A DNA stretch of 64,000 nucleotides from Pseudomonas frederiksbergensis (lineage in GTDB: Bacteria; Pseudomonadota; Gammaproteobacteria; Pseudomonadales; Pseudomonadaceae): the NCBI RefSeq assembly GCF_001874645.1, contig NZ_CP017886.1, forward strand, positions 1,116,001 through 1,180,000, in the 5' to 3' direction. Shown here one piece after another: positions 53,262 through 62,352 of this stretch. The notes under the pieces were generated by a model. It saw only the letters and a program-made list of their open reading frames with translations. It made no database searches and was not told the origin of the DNA. How positions within the stretch are numbered: position 1 is the first letter of the stretch; every line of letters begins with the position of its first letter. The position numbers were made by a program, and so were the translations under genes.

Positions 53262-54287
53262 TCAGTTGAAACCGCTGGTGGAGATAAAATCGACATCGGT
53301 TTTCGGCTCGCCGCGCATCAGCAGTTCAATAACCTGATTGAGCGTGCGCCCTTCAAACAGGATTGCATGCAAACCGGCGACCAACGGCATATAAACCCCG
53401 ACTTCCTGAGCCTTGGCCTTGAGCACCTTGAGGGTGTTGACGCCCTCGGCGACTTCTCCAAGACTCGTCACCGCCTCCTCCAGGCTCAAGCCCTGGCCAA
53501 GCGCAAAGCCGACCTGATAATTGCGGCTTTTCGGTGACGAACAGGTGACGATCAGGTCACCCACCCCGGCCAGCCCCAGGAAGGTCATCGGGTTGGCACC
53601 CTGATTCACCGCAAAGCGGGTCATTTCCGCCAACGCACGGGTGATCAACATGCTCTTGGTGTTTTCACCCATGCCCAACGCCACGGCCATGCCGGCGATG
53701 ATCGCGTAGACGTTTTTCAGTGCCCCACCCAGTTCCACACCATAACGGTCGGCACTGGCGTACACGCGAAAGGTCCGACCGTGCAGCGCCGCCTGAACCC
53801 GCTGGCAAAGTGCTTCGTCTTCACTGGCGACCACTGTGGCGGTCAGCGCGTGCTCGGCCACTTCACGGGCCAGGTTCGGCCCGGACAACACACCGATGCG
53901 TGCTTGCGGTGCGATTTCCTGAAGAATTTCGCTCATCAGCTTGAAGGTATGGGCTTCGATACCTTTGGTCAGGCTCACCAGCAACTTGCCGCTCAGGCGT
54001 TCGGCATACGGCACCAGCACCGAACGCAGGGCGCTGGAAGGCAGTGCGACGAAACACAGGTCGCAATCATTCAGGGTGGCGAGCAAGTCGGTGACCGGCT
54101 CCACCGCAGGGTGAACCTTGATGCCCTTGAGGTAGCGTGGATTCTCGCGGTTGACCCGAATGGCCTCGGCCTGTTCAGGATCGCGCATCCACTGCCGGAC
54201 CTGATGACCGTTCTCGGCCAACAAATTAGCCACGGCGGTACCAAAACTTCCGCCTCCCAGGACCGCAATCGGGCGCTGTTCAGTCAT
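53262..54287 (-). CDS. gpsA: Glycerol-3-phosphate dehydrogenase [NAD(P)+]
   Basis: A 341-residue cytoplasmic dehydrogenase making sn-glycerol 3-phosphate from DHAP for phospholipid synthesis. The cofactor site is [14 protein letters not shown] (residues 7-20), the substrate region [10 protein letters not shown] (~140), the catalytic lysine [14 protein letters not shown] (~190), and [14 protein letters not shown] (~245). It is adjacent to DUF4389 and sixA and near fabA-fabB, the usual Pseudomonas order. Confidence 0.94.
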   Translation of the reverse strand: MTEQRPIAVLGGGSFGTAVANLLAENGHQVRQWMRDPEQAEAIRVNRENPRYLKGIKVHPAVEPVTDLLATLNDCDLCFVALPSSALRSVLVPYAERLSGKLLVSLTKGIEAHTFKLMSEILQEIAPQARIGVLSGPNLAREVAEHALTATVVASEDEALCQRVQAALHGRTFRVYASADRYGVELGGALKNVYAIIAGMAVALGMGENTKSMLITRALAEMTRFAVNQGANPMTFLGLAGVGDLIVTCSSPKSRNYQVGFALGQGLSLEEAVTSLGEVAEGVNTLKVLKAKAQEVGVYMPLVAGLHAILFEGRTLNQVIELLMRGEPKTDVDFISTSGFN

Positions 54288-54484
54288 ATGTAATCCGTTA
54301 ATCCAATACCAGTGGCAATAACCGCATTATACGGAGCGGTCCAGCGTCGGCCAGCCCCTCTATCAATTAGCGGCACTTGTAGGAAGCAGACCTGCAAATC
54401 CGAGGAAAATGCCGGCATCGTGACTGGAAAACTCGAACAGCTCGGTTAACATGCGCGGCAATTAACCGTTATCAAGGCTGCACC

Positions 54485-55129
54485 GTGTCTGTTGGCCCTC
54501 CCCACCTTCGTTCCTCGCTCAGTCCCGGTGCCTACAGCCGGTCCAGTGCCCGTTACTTCGTCGAGACCCGTGACCCCGGCAACCTCGATCAAGAACACAT
54601 GCGTTCGCGGGAACTGGGGTATAACAGCTACTTCGCTGACGTTGGGCTGAACGTCGACGTGAAACTGTTCTACGACGAAATCACCGACATGATCAGCGAG
54701 CCGCTGCGCAACAATCAGTACATTGCCAGCAACAGCAACGCCTCGCGCTTCAGCGGCACTGAAACCCAGTTTGACTGGAGAGTCAGCGCCGCCGACCGGC
54801 TGCGTCTGACCTACGCTTATGTCGATGCCAGGTCCAGTAACCCTCTGGATGAACCATTCAACGCACGCAACAGCGGCTCCGCCGGTTGGCTACGCGATTG
54901 GAGCAACGGCTGGAACAGTGCGCTGTTCTACTACGGTGACGACGCACTCAATGGCTACCGCTTCGAACGTGTCGACACGCGCATCGCCAAACGCATCGCG
55001 CTGGGCAAGGCCAACCTTGAACTGGCCGGCATCCTGCAACAACGCCTCGACAACCAGCCGACGACCTTTGTCGACAACCACTATGACTCGCGCCACGTGC
55101 TCTATTTAAGCGCCGAGTTAAAGTTCTGA
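54485..55129 (+). pseudogene. C-terminal fragment of a TonB-dependent receptor
   Basis: A 214-codon frame whose sequence from ~SARYFVETRDPGNLDQEHMR to the final residue is the end of a TonB-dependent outer-membrane receptor barrel (ELGYNSYFADVGLNVDVKLF, YLSAELKF ending in phenylalanine). The signal peptide, plug and most of the barrel are missing. The first ~20 codons (MSVGPPHLRSSLSPGAYSRS) look like out-of-context sequence joined at a deletion. It is directly followed by the substrate-binding protein gene (one base between stop and start). Confidence 0.75.
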
Positions 55130-55130
55130 C

Positions 55131-56060
55131 ATGGGCCTCAGCCAGACACGCGCCCTCTCCCCCCGAAGCCGCCGGCCTTGGGTTTGGGGACTGTTGCTGG
55201 TCTGCCTGGGCAGTCTGCCCGTGCGCGCTGCCGACGTGTTGCTGACCGGCGCTGAAGACAGTCCCGGCGTGCAGGCCTTTACCCGTGCCCTGGCCGAACA
55301 GCGACCCGAAGACACTGTGCGCTTCGCACGCCTTGCCGACCTCCCCGCACCGTCCCGGCTACCTGACACGACCCGACTGATCCTGCTGGACCTGCCGAGC
55401 CTGGACTGGCGCCTGCAAGACAATCAGGGGCCGGCGACTCTGGTGCTGCGCATCAGCCGCCTGCAAGCCCATCAGCGCTTGGGTAATACCCTGCCCCTGC
55501 ACCTGAGCCTGCTGTGGAGTGATCCACCGCTGAGCCGCCAACTTCGCCTGATCCAGGCGCTCTTGCCGCCAGTACGACGGGTCGGCGTGCTGTACGGGAT
55601 GAACAGCGAGTTTCTGCTCAAGGAACTGCACCACGCCGCGCACCGGCTGGGGCTGGAGATCGTCGCCGAACGTTGGGACAACACCAATGACAGCCGACCT
55701 TTGCAGGCGCTGCTGAAAAATAGCGACGTACTATTGGGACTCGACGACCCCGACGTGTATAGCCCCAAAACCGCCAAGAATCTGCTGCTCAGCAGCTATG
55801 GCCGACAGCGTGCGTTAATCGGCCCCAACGCCGCGTTCGTCAAGGCCGGCAGCCTGGCCAGCACCTACAGCGATCAGAACGATTGGCTGGCGATTCTTGG
55901 TAACTTGCTTGACCGCCCGCCGGCCAGTTGGCCGCGCACGCTCTATCCGCAGCGCTTCAAGGTATTAAGTAACCCGCAAGTCGCTCGTTCCTTAGGCATC
56001 GAACAGATTGACCCCACAGCTGTTGCAACACAGTTGGCCGAAGGAGAAAACCGCCCATGA
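55131..56060 (+). CDS. ABC-type substrate-binding-like periplasmic protein
   Basis: A 309-residue exported protein: signal peptide ending near LGSLPVRAADV (~residue 34), then a periplasmic-binding fold resembling the ABC_sub_bind (PF04392) family, with RVGVLYGMNSEFLLKEL (~145) and LLGLDDPDVYSPKTAK (~205). There is no permease or ATPase gene beside it. The next gene, overlapping by four bases, is a membrane hybrid kinase, so this protein most likely serves as its ligand sensor (inference). Confidence 0.8.
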   Translation: MGLSQTRALSPRSRRPWVWGLLLVCLGSLPVRAADVLLTGAEDSPGVQAFTRALAEQRPEDTVRFARLADLPAPSRLPDTTRLILLDLPSLDWRLQDNQGPATLVLRISRLQAHQRLGNTLPLHLSLLWSDPPLSRQLRLIQALLPPVRRVGVLYGMNSEFLLKELHHAAHRLGLEIVAERWDNTNDSRPLQALLKNSDVLLGLDDPDVYSPKTAKNLLLSSYGRQRALIGPNAAFVKAGSLASTYSDQNDWLAILGNLLDRPPASWPRTLYPQRFKVLSNPQVARSLGIEQIDPTAVATQLAEGENRP

Positions 56061-57955
56061 GCTTGCGCCGCCATTGGGGCATCAATACCCGCACCCAGAT
56101 CATCAGCCTCGGCCCGGCGCTGCTGCTGACGTTGCTGCTGATCAGTTTCTTTACCGTCGTGCGAATTCAGGATTTACGCCAGGAGCTCAACCACACCGGC
56201 CAACTGATCGCCAATCAACTGGCCCCAGCCACCGAGTACGGTGTGATCTCCGGCAACAATGAGGTGCTCGAAAGCCTGATGAAGGCCTCGCTGACAACAC
56301 CGCACGTGCGTTTTCTGGAGGTACAGGACAACGCCAACAAGGTTCTGGTACGCGTCGAGCAGCCCTCGGAAAACCGCCAGCGCTCGCAACAGGTCGAAGT
56401 GTTTCAAGCAGCAGTGCGCTTGCAACGGATCAAGCTCAACGACGATTTCCTGCAGGGGCCGCCACCCGCCATCGGCCCCTCCGAAGACTATCTGGGACGA
56501 GTTGTCGTCGGTATGTCCAACGATGCCTTCAGCCAGCGACAACAGGAGATCCTGCTCAAGGCCGCGATCCTCGCATTGTTCGCCCTGCTCTTTACCTTTC
56601 TGCTGGCCCGGCGCCTGGCCGCCAGCCTGTCAGAGCCCATCAGCGCCATGGGCAATGCGGTCAAGGCGATTCAGCAAGGCGACTACAAAACGCCACTGCC
56701 GATCGTCGACGATGCCGAACTGGGTAACCTGTCGCGCCACATCAACAACCTCGCCGATGGGCTTGAACTCGCCAGCCGTGAGCAGCATCAGGCCATGGCG
56801 CAACTGATCCAGACCCGCGAAGAAGCGGAAAAGGCCAACAGCGCCAAATCCGACTTCCTGGCGATGATGAGCCATGAATTACGCACGCCGATGAATGGCG
56901 TGCTGGGCATGCTGCAACTGCTCGAAACCACCGACATGACCGAGGAACAGATCGAGTACGCCGCACTGGCGTCGGAGTCTACCGAGCACTTGCTCAAGGT
57001 CATCAACGACATTCTCGACTTCTCGCGCATCGAACGCTCGGCCCTGGAGCTGGAGCACATCCCGTTCAACCTCGCCGAGCTGATCCACAACTGCGCCCAG
57101 GCTTTCCAGCACAGCGCGGTGCAACGCGGTCTGAGTCTGGAGCTGCAGATTCCGGACGACATGCAGGCCCTGCAAGTACAGGGCGACCCGACCCGGATCC
57201 GGCAGATCCTGGTCAACCTGATCGGCAATGCCTTGAAGTTCACCGAAAAAGGCCGGGTGACGATCGAACCGCAGTGGCAATCGCTGGACCACGAACTGCT
57301 GTGGTTCACCTGCACTGTGCGCGACAGCGGGATTGGCATTTCGGCGCAAAGTCTGGAGCTGATGTTCAATGCCTTCCAGCAGGCCGACAGCTCGATCTCC
57401 CGACGCTACGGCGGCACCGGCCTGGGTCTGCCCATTGCGCGCACGCTGGCCGAGCGCATGGGCGGCACACTGCGCGCTCAGAGTGAGGAAGGCCGAGGCT
57501 CGGTGTTTACCCTGGAAATTCCGCTGGCGCTGTCCAGGCAGACGCCGCCGGCCCTGGCACCGCGCACGCCTGCCGGCAACGACCACGGCGAGGGGCGCAA
57601 TGTACTGCTGGTGGAAGACAACCCGGTGAACCAGACTGTTATCGAAGCAATGCTGCGCAGTCTGGGCTTTACTGTCAGCGTCGCCACCGACGGTGCGCAG
57701 GCGGTACGCAGTGCCGAGAGCCTGATTTTCGAGGCGATATTGATGGATTGCCGGCTGCCGGTCATCGATGGTTACGAAGCCACCCGGCAGATCCGTCAAC
57801 TGCCCGGCTGCACCCATCTACCTATTATCGCCCTGACGGCCAACGCGTTGCAGGGTGACCGCGAGGCCTGTCTATCGGCGGGAATGAACGATTATCTGGC
57901 CAAACCTTTCAAACACACTGATCTGCAGCAAATTCTGCAACGTTGGGTACGCTAG
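56057..57955 (+). CDS. BarA-like hybrid sensor histidine kinase
   Basis: A 632-residue hybrid kinase. TM1 ~14-36 (LGPALLLTLLLISFF); periplasmic ~37-170; TM2 ~176-194 (LKAAILALFALLFTFLLA); HAMP; HisKA with the histidine in LAMMSHELRTPMNGV (~276); HATPase (NALKFTEKGRV, RDSGIGISAQ, GGTGLGLPIA); receiver with phospho-Asp in ILMDCRLPVIDGYE and lysine in YLAKPFKHTD. No HPt domain follows, so it must pass phosphate to a separate HPt protein. It is the counterpart of P. aeruginosa PA1611 by position next to fabA (from memory). Confidence 0.86.
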   Translation: MSLRRHWGINTRTQIISLGPALLLTLLLISFFTVVRIQDLRQELNHTGQLIANQLAPATEYGVISGNNEVLESLMKASLTTPHVRFLEVQDNANKVLVRVEQPSENRQRSQQVEVFQAAVRLQRIKLNDDFLQGPPPAIGPSEDYLGRVVVGMSNDAFSQRQQEILLKAAILALFALLFTFLLARRLAASLSEPISAMGNAVKAIQQGDYKTPLPIVDDAELGNLSRHINNLADGLELASREQHQAMAQLIQTREEAEKANSAKSDFLAMMSHELRTPMNGVLGMLQLLETTDMTEEQIEYAALASESTEHLLKVINDILDFSRIERSALELEHIPFNLAELIHNCAQAFQHSAVQRGLSLELQIPDDMQALQVQGDPTRIRQILVNLIGNALKFTEKGRVTIEPQWQSLDHELLWFTCTVRDSGIGISAQSLELMFNAFQQADSSISRRYGGTGLGLPIARTLAERMGGTLRAQSEEGRGSVFTLEIPLALSRQTPPALAPRTPAGNDHGEGRNVLLVEDNPVNQTVIEAMLRSLGFTVSVATDGAQAVRSAESLIFEAILMDCRLPVIDGYEATRQIRQLPGCTHLPIIALTANALQGDREACLSAGMNDYLAKPFKHTDLQQILQRWVR

Positions 57956-58035
57956 GGTCTGTTGACGCTTGGTGGGGGGGTGATCGACCATCTGCGACTG
58001 GCGTGAAAGGCGAAAGTGCGGCAGTCTTAGGCACC

Positions 58036-58087
58036 TTGACAGCTCGAAATCGGGCTTGAAAAATAATTTCAGTGCACAAGTGTACAT
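58036..58087 (+). promoter_or_regulatory. fabA-fabB promoter and candidate operator
   Basis: TTGACA (58036-58041), 17 bases, AAAAAT (58059-58064). Transcription would then start near 58071, where the imperfect palindrome AGTGCACAAGTGTACAT (58071-58087) lies. Its form is reminiscent of FabR/DesT-type operators that control unsaturated fatty-acid genes. The identity of the regulator is inferred. Confidence 0.5.
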
Positions 58088-58219
58088 TCATGTCCCTTGT
58101 GCTGTGACTTTCACCACAACGCAATAGTCTATGAGTAGGCTGCCGGTTCGAAGCATGAACGCTTCGATCGGCCGGGAAGATTTGCCCCACCTGCCGCATG
58201 GGACTATTGAGGAGCTCGC

Positions 58220-58735
58220 ATGACCAAACAAAACGCCTTTACCCGGGAAGACCTGCTGCGCTGCAGTCGCGGTGAGCTGTTCGGCCCTGGTAACGCGCAA
58301 CTGCCCGCCCCGAACATGCTGATGGTGGATCGCATCACTCATATCAGCGAAGAGGGTGGCAAGTACGGCAAAGGTGAATTGGTCGCCGAGCTGGATATCA
58401 CTCCGGACCTGTGGTTCTTCGCCTGCCACTTCGAAGGTGACCCGGTGATGCCAGGCTGCCTGGGCCTCGACGCCATGTGGCAACTGGTCGGTTTCTTCCT
58501 CGGCTGGCAAGGCCTGCCAGGCCGCGGTCGCGCCCTGGGCTCGGGCGAAGTGAAATTCTTCGGCCAGGTTCTGCCGACCGCCAAAAAAGTTACCTATAAC
58601 ATTCAGATCAAACGCGTCCTGAAGGGCAAGCTGAACCTGGCCATCGCCGATGGTTCGGTCAGCGTCGACGGCCGCGAGATCTACACCGCCGAAGGCCTTC
58701 GGGTCGGCGTATTCACATCCACTGACAACTTCTAA
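58220..58735 (+). CDS. fabA: 3-hydroxydecanoyl-ACP dehydratase/isomerase
   Basis: A 171-residue FabA. The active-site histidine is in [15 protein letters not shown] and the aspartate in [11 protein letters not shown] (~residues 70-90). It introduces the cis double bond in unsaturated fatty-acid synthesis. GGAGCTCGC precedes the ATG. FabB follows after 11 bases; the pair forms one operon. Confidence 0.96.
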   Translation: MTKQNAFTREDLLRCSRGELFGPGNAQLPAPNMLMVDRITHISEEGGKYGKGELVAELDITPDLWFFACHFEGDPVMPGCLGLDAMWQLVGFFLGWQGLPGRGRALGSGEVKFFGQVLPTAKKVTYNIQIKRVLKGKLNLAIADGSVSVDGREIYTAEGLRVGVFTSTDNF

Positions 58736-58746
58736 GGGTTATCCGC

Positions 58747-59967
58747 ATGCGCCGCGTCGTTATCACTGGTCTGGGCATCGTTTCGTGCCTGGGCAATGAC
58801 AAAGAGACCGTCTCCGCTAACCTGCGTGCAAGCCGCCCTGGCATCCGGTTCAACCCGGAATATGCCGAAATGGGTCTGCGTAGCCAGGTTTCCGGCTCCA
58901 TTGACCTGCCACTCGAAGAGTTGATCGATCGCAAGATCTATCGCTTCGTCGGCCACGCGGCGGCTTACGCCTACCTGGCCATGAAAGACGCCATCACTGA
59001 CTCCGGCCTGACCGACGAGCAGGTTTCCAACCCGCGCACCGGCCTGATCGCCGGTTCCGGTGGCGCATCGACCCTGAACCAGATGGAAGCGCTGGACATC
59101 CTGCGCGAAAAAGGCGTCAAGCGCGTCGGCCCGTACCGCGTCACGCGGACCATGGGCAGCACGGTTTCGGCCTGCCTGGCCACGCCATTCAAGATCAAGG
59201 GCGTGAACTATTCGATTTCCTCTGCCTGCGCCACCAGTGCTCACTGCATCGGCAATGCGGTCGAGCAGATCCAGCTGGGCAAGCAGGACATCGTATTCGC
59301 CGGTGGCGGCGAAGAAGAACATTGGAGCCAATCGTTCCTGTTCGACGCCATGGGCGCACTGTCCAGCCAGTACAATGACACCCCGGAAAAAGCCTCCCGT
59401 GCCTACGACGCCAAGCGTGACGGTTTCGTCATCGCTGGCGGTGGCGGCATGGTCGTGGTCGAAGAGCTGGAACACGCTCTGGCCCGTGGCGCGAAGATCT
59501 ACGCGGAGATCGTCGGCTACGGCGCGACCTCCGACGGCTACGACATGGTCGCTCCAAGCGGCGAAGGCGCGATCCGCTGCATGCAGATGGCCATGTCTAC
59601 CGTCGACACGCCGATCGACTACCTGAACACCCATGGCACCTCGACTCCGGTTGGCGATTCCAAGGAAATGGAAGGCGTGCGTGCCGTGTTCGGCGACAAG
59701 GCTCCGGCGATCAGCTCCACCAAGAGCCTGTCGGGTCACTCCCTGGGCGCCGCCGGTGTTCACGAAGCGATCTACTGCCTGCTGATGATGGAAGGCAACT
59801 TCATGGCAGGCTCTGCCAACATCGAGGAACTGGACCCGGAAGTGGCTGACATGCCAATCCTGACCAAGACTCGCGAAGACGCCACCATCAACACCGTGAT
59901 GAGCAACAGCTTCGGCTTCGGCGGCACCAACGCCACCCTGGTCCTGAAGCGCTGGCAGGGCAAATAA
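58747..59967 (+). CDS. fabB: 3-oxoacyl-ACP synthase I
   Basis: A 406-residue beta-ketoacyl-ACP synthase I. The catalytic cysteine is in [10 protein letters not shown] (~163). The two histidines are in [10 protein letters not shown] (~298) and GHSLGAAG (~333), and the C-terminus has [16 protein letters not shown]. It elongates the cis-3-decenoyl-ACP made by FabA. A terminator lies 26 bases beyond the stop. Confidence 0.96.
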   Translation: MRRVVITGLGIVSCLGNDKETVSANLRASRPGIRFNPEYAEMGLRSQVSGSIDLPLEELIDRKIYRFVGHAAAYAYLAMKDAITDSGLTDEQVSNPRTGLIAGSGGASTLNQMEALDILREKGVKRVGPYRVTRTMGSTVSACLATPFKIKGVNYSISSACATSAHCIGNAVEQIQLGKQDIVFAGGGEEEHWSQSFLFDAMGALSSQYNDTPEKASRAYDAKRDGFVIAGGGGMVVVEELEHALARGAKIYAEIVGYGATSDGYDMVAPSGEGAIRCMQMAMSTVDTPIDYLNTHGTSTPVGDSKEMEGVRAVFGDKAPAISSTKSLSGHSLGAAGVHEAIYCLLMMEGNFMAGSANIEELDPEVADMPILTKTREDATINTVMSNSFGFGGTNATLVLKRWQGK

Positions 59968-59992
59968 CGCCCCATTGCTTTCGCTGCACATA

Positions 59993-60025
59993 AAAACGCC
60001 CCGACTGGTTCGGGGCGTTTTTTAT
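59993..60025 (+). terminator. Rho-independent terminator after fabB
   Basis: AAAAACGCCCCGA-CTGGT-TCGGGGCGTTTTTT. A strong stem with a T-run. Confidence 0.9.
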
Positions 60026-60128
60026 TGGGTGATCGATAGACCAATGGAACACCTGAATCGCTGGATGCTCTATAACTGCAAGGTCTTTTCCTGAAGCGCT
60101 CTCTTTCCTACTGCCCATGAGGTTTGTC

Positions 60129-60545
60129 ATGACCATTACCGTCAATACCGAATCCAGCGAAGGTTTTCGTCACAGCATCCAGATCGACGACCATCAACTC
60201 TTCGCCGACGTGCCCAAAGCGTTCGGCGGCGAAGGTTCCGCGCCAGAGCCCCACGATTACTTCGATGCCGCGCTGGGGGCCTGCAAGGCTCTGACCCTCA
60301 AGCTCTATGCACAAAAGAAAGAAATCCCGCTGACTGGCGTCACCGTCGAGGTCAAACACGACAACAGCCAGGAGCAGAAAGGCAAATACGCCCTGCAGGT
60401 CAAACTGACCCTCAAAGGCGTACTCACCGACGCCCAGCGTGAAGAGCTGCACCGTGTGGCCGACCGTTGCCCGATACACAAGCTGATGACCACCAGCGAA
60501 GTAACCATCGAGACTCACCTGTCTGAAGGCGCCTTCAGCCAATAG
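60129..60545 (+). CDS. OsmC/Ohr-family protein
   Basis: A 138-residue protein with the two cysteines of the family, in LGACKALTLKLYAQ (~54) and ADRCPIHKLM (~117). These reduce organic or lipid hydroperoxides. The ATG at 60129 has GAGG six bases upstream; the ATG at 60117 is too early. It is more like the OsmC-like (YhfA-type) group than Ohr, because of the SQEQKGKY loop. Confidence 0.84.
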   Translation: MTITVNTESSEGFRHSIQIDDHQLFADVPKAFGGEGSAPEPHDYFDAALGACKALTLKLYAQKKEIPLTGVTVEVKHDNSQEQKGKYALQVKLTLKGVLTDAQREELHRVADRCPIHKLMTTSEVTIETHLSEGAFSQ

Positions 60546-60607
60546 CGGCAAGCACAGGCTGTGCGGGTTATGCTCAGCGGCATCACTCGTACAGCCTGGA
60601 ATGCACC

Positions 60608-61480
60608 ATGAACAGTCCGCTCGTGATCCGCTCACGCACCGAAGATGTCCAAGGCCAACCGATCCTGCGCCCGCTGCCATCGGCCCAATGCCGCAGCGTC
60701 GGGCCTTTCGTGTTTTTCGATCACATGCTTGAAACCCGCTATCCGGTAGGCAAGGGCATGAACATCCGCCAGCACCCGCACATTGGCCTGTCCACCCTCA
60801 CCTACCTGTTCGAAGGCGAACTCCAACACAAGGACAGCCTGGGCTCTGACCAGACCGTGAAACCGGGTGACGTCAGCTGGATGACAGCTGGCAGTGCAAT
60901 TGCTCACGTCGAGCGCACTCCTGAAGCGCTATGGGGCACCGACTTCAAGATGCACGGCCTGCAAATCTGGCTGGCCTCGCCAAAAGAGCACGAACAAGGC
61001 CCGGGCCACTACAGCCATCACCCGGCCGCCAGCCTGCCGGTCAGCGATAACCTTGGGGTGAAGATCAGGATGATTGCCGGGAAAGGGTTTTGCCTGGAGT
61101 CGCCGGTGCCGGTGCTTTCTCCTACGTTGTACGCAGAACTTGAGCTGAAAACGGCAACGACCTTGCTGATTCCCACCGAGCATGAGGAACGCGCGCTCTA
61201 CGTGCTGGACGGTGATGCCCAACTCAATGGCGAGCCGATTGAACCGCACTCGCTGGTGCTGCTGCCTGCGGGGGAAGAAATGGACCTGTTCGCCGAAAGC
61301 GATTGCCACGCCATGCTGTTCGGCGGCGCGCCCATGGACGGACCGCGACGGATCAACTGGAACTTCGTCGCCAGCGATCCAGCAGTGATCGAACAGGCCC
61401 GCCAGCGCTGGGCTGCCGGGGATTGGCCGACTGTGCCGGGTGAGAGTGAGCGGATTGAGTTGCCTCTGGCAAAAAGCTAA
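60608..61480 (+). CDS. Pirin family protein
   Basis: A 290-residue pirin with cupin halves. The metal-binding histidines are in IRQHPHIGLSTLTYLFEGEL (~54-75) with HKDSLG, and VKPGDVSWMTAGSAIAHVER follows near 88. Bacterial pirins often have quercetin dioxygenase-type or regulatory functions; none is assigned. A REP pair follows its stop. Confidence 0.88.
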   Translation: MNSPLVIRSRTEDVQGQPILRPLPSAQCRSVGPFVFFDHMLETRYPVGKGMNIRQHPHIGLSTLTYLFEGELQHKDSLGSDQTVKPGDVSWMTAGSAIAHVERTPEALWGTDFKMHGLQIWLASPKEHEQGPGHYSHHPAASLPVSDNLGVKIRMIAGKGFCLESPVPVLSPTLYAELELKTATTLLIPTEHEERALYVLDGDAQLNGEPIEPHSLVLLPAGEEMDLFAESDCHAMLFGGAPMDGPRRINWNFVASDPAVIEQARQRWAAGDWPTVPGESERIELPLAKS

Positions 61481-61549
61481 AAGATCGCAGCCTGCGGCAG
61501 CTCCAGTTACACACACCGTGTAGGAGCTGCCGCAGGCTGCGATCTCTTG
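61478..61549. repeat. REP element pair (inverted)
   Basis: AAAAGATCGCAGCCTGCGGC and its inverted partner GCCGCAGGCTGCGATCTCTT around a short loop. It separates the convergent pirin and dienelactone hydrolase genes. Confidence 0.88.
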
Positions 61550-61562
61550 ACCCTGGGCGATA

Positions 61563-62291
61563 TCAGCCGTTGAATACTTCTTCCAGCAAGTAATGCATCG
61601 ACACAAAGGCCCGCTTGGCGGTCTTGGCGTCATACATCATCATGCCCGGCACATTGGCGTGCGGATCGGTAAAAGAATGGACCGCGCCGCCGTAGCTCAG
61701 CAATTGCCAATCCACACCTGCAGCGTTCATCTCATCCTCGAAAGCCGGCAGCTGCTCTTTCGCAACCAATGGATCAGATGCACCGTGCAACACCAGCACC
61801 GAGCCTTTGATGTTTTTCGCATCGGCTGGGTTCGGTGTATCCAGCGTACCGTGGAACGACACGGCAGCCTTGAGCGGCGCGCCGGTACGGGCCAGCTCCA
61901 GAGCACAGCAACCGCCGAAGCAGAAACCGAACGTCGCCAGCTTCGAGGTGTCGACCGCGGCCTCACCCTGGCTCTGCAAGGCAGCGAATGCCGCCTGCAT
62001 GCGCTTGCGCAGCAACGCACGGTCATTCTTCAGCGGCATCATCGCCGCGCCCGCCTCGTCGCCATTCTGCGGACGAATCGCCTGCCCATACAGGTCAGCA
62101 ATCAACACCACATAACCTTTGGCGGCCACCTCTTGGGCAATCTTCTCGGCCCCGGCGCTGACACCCATCCAGTTCGGCGCCATCAGCAAGCCCGGACGCG
62201 GGCCGGTGTGGCCGGCGTCGAACGCCAGACGACCTTCGTAAGACTGACCATCAACCTGATAGACCACGGAACGCACAGTGACTTGGCTCAT
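61563..62291 (-). CDS. Dienelactone hydrolase family protein
   Basis: A 242-residue alpha/beta hydrolase with the cysteine nucleophile of dienelactone hydrolases in ATFGFCFGGCCALEL (~120), the acid in VLHGASDPLVA (~170) and the histidine in YGGAVHSFTD (~205). The substrate is unknown; similar proteins are common next to htpG in Pseudomonas. The start at 62291 is the first ATG in frame. Confidence 0.86.
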   Translation of the reverse strand: MSQVTVRSVVYQVDGQSYEGRLAFDAGHTGPRPGLLMAPNWMGVSAGAEKIAQEVAAKGYVVLIADLYGQAIRPQNGDEAGAAMMPLKNDRALLRKRMQAAFAALQSQGEAAVDTSKLATFGFCFGGCCALELARTGAPLKAAVSFHGTLDTPNPADAKNIKGSVLVLHGASDPLVAKEQLPAFEDEMNAAGVDWQLLSYGGAVHSFTDPHANVPGMMMYDAKTAKRAFVSMHYLLEEVFNG

Positions 62292-62316
62292 TGCAGACTC
62301 CTAAGACTCAAGAATG

Positions 62317-62341
62317 AAAAAACCCGCCGAAGCGGGTTTTT
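62317..62341 (-). terminator. Terminator of htpG
   Basis: AAAAAACCCGC-CGAA-GCGGGTTTTT, read on the minus strand just beyond the htpG stop (62353), with T-runs on both sides. Confidence 0.85.
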
Positions 62342-62352
62342 CTGGAACGCTG

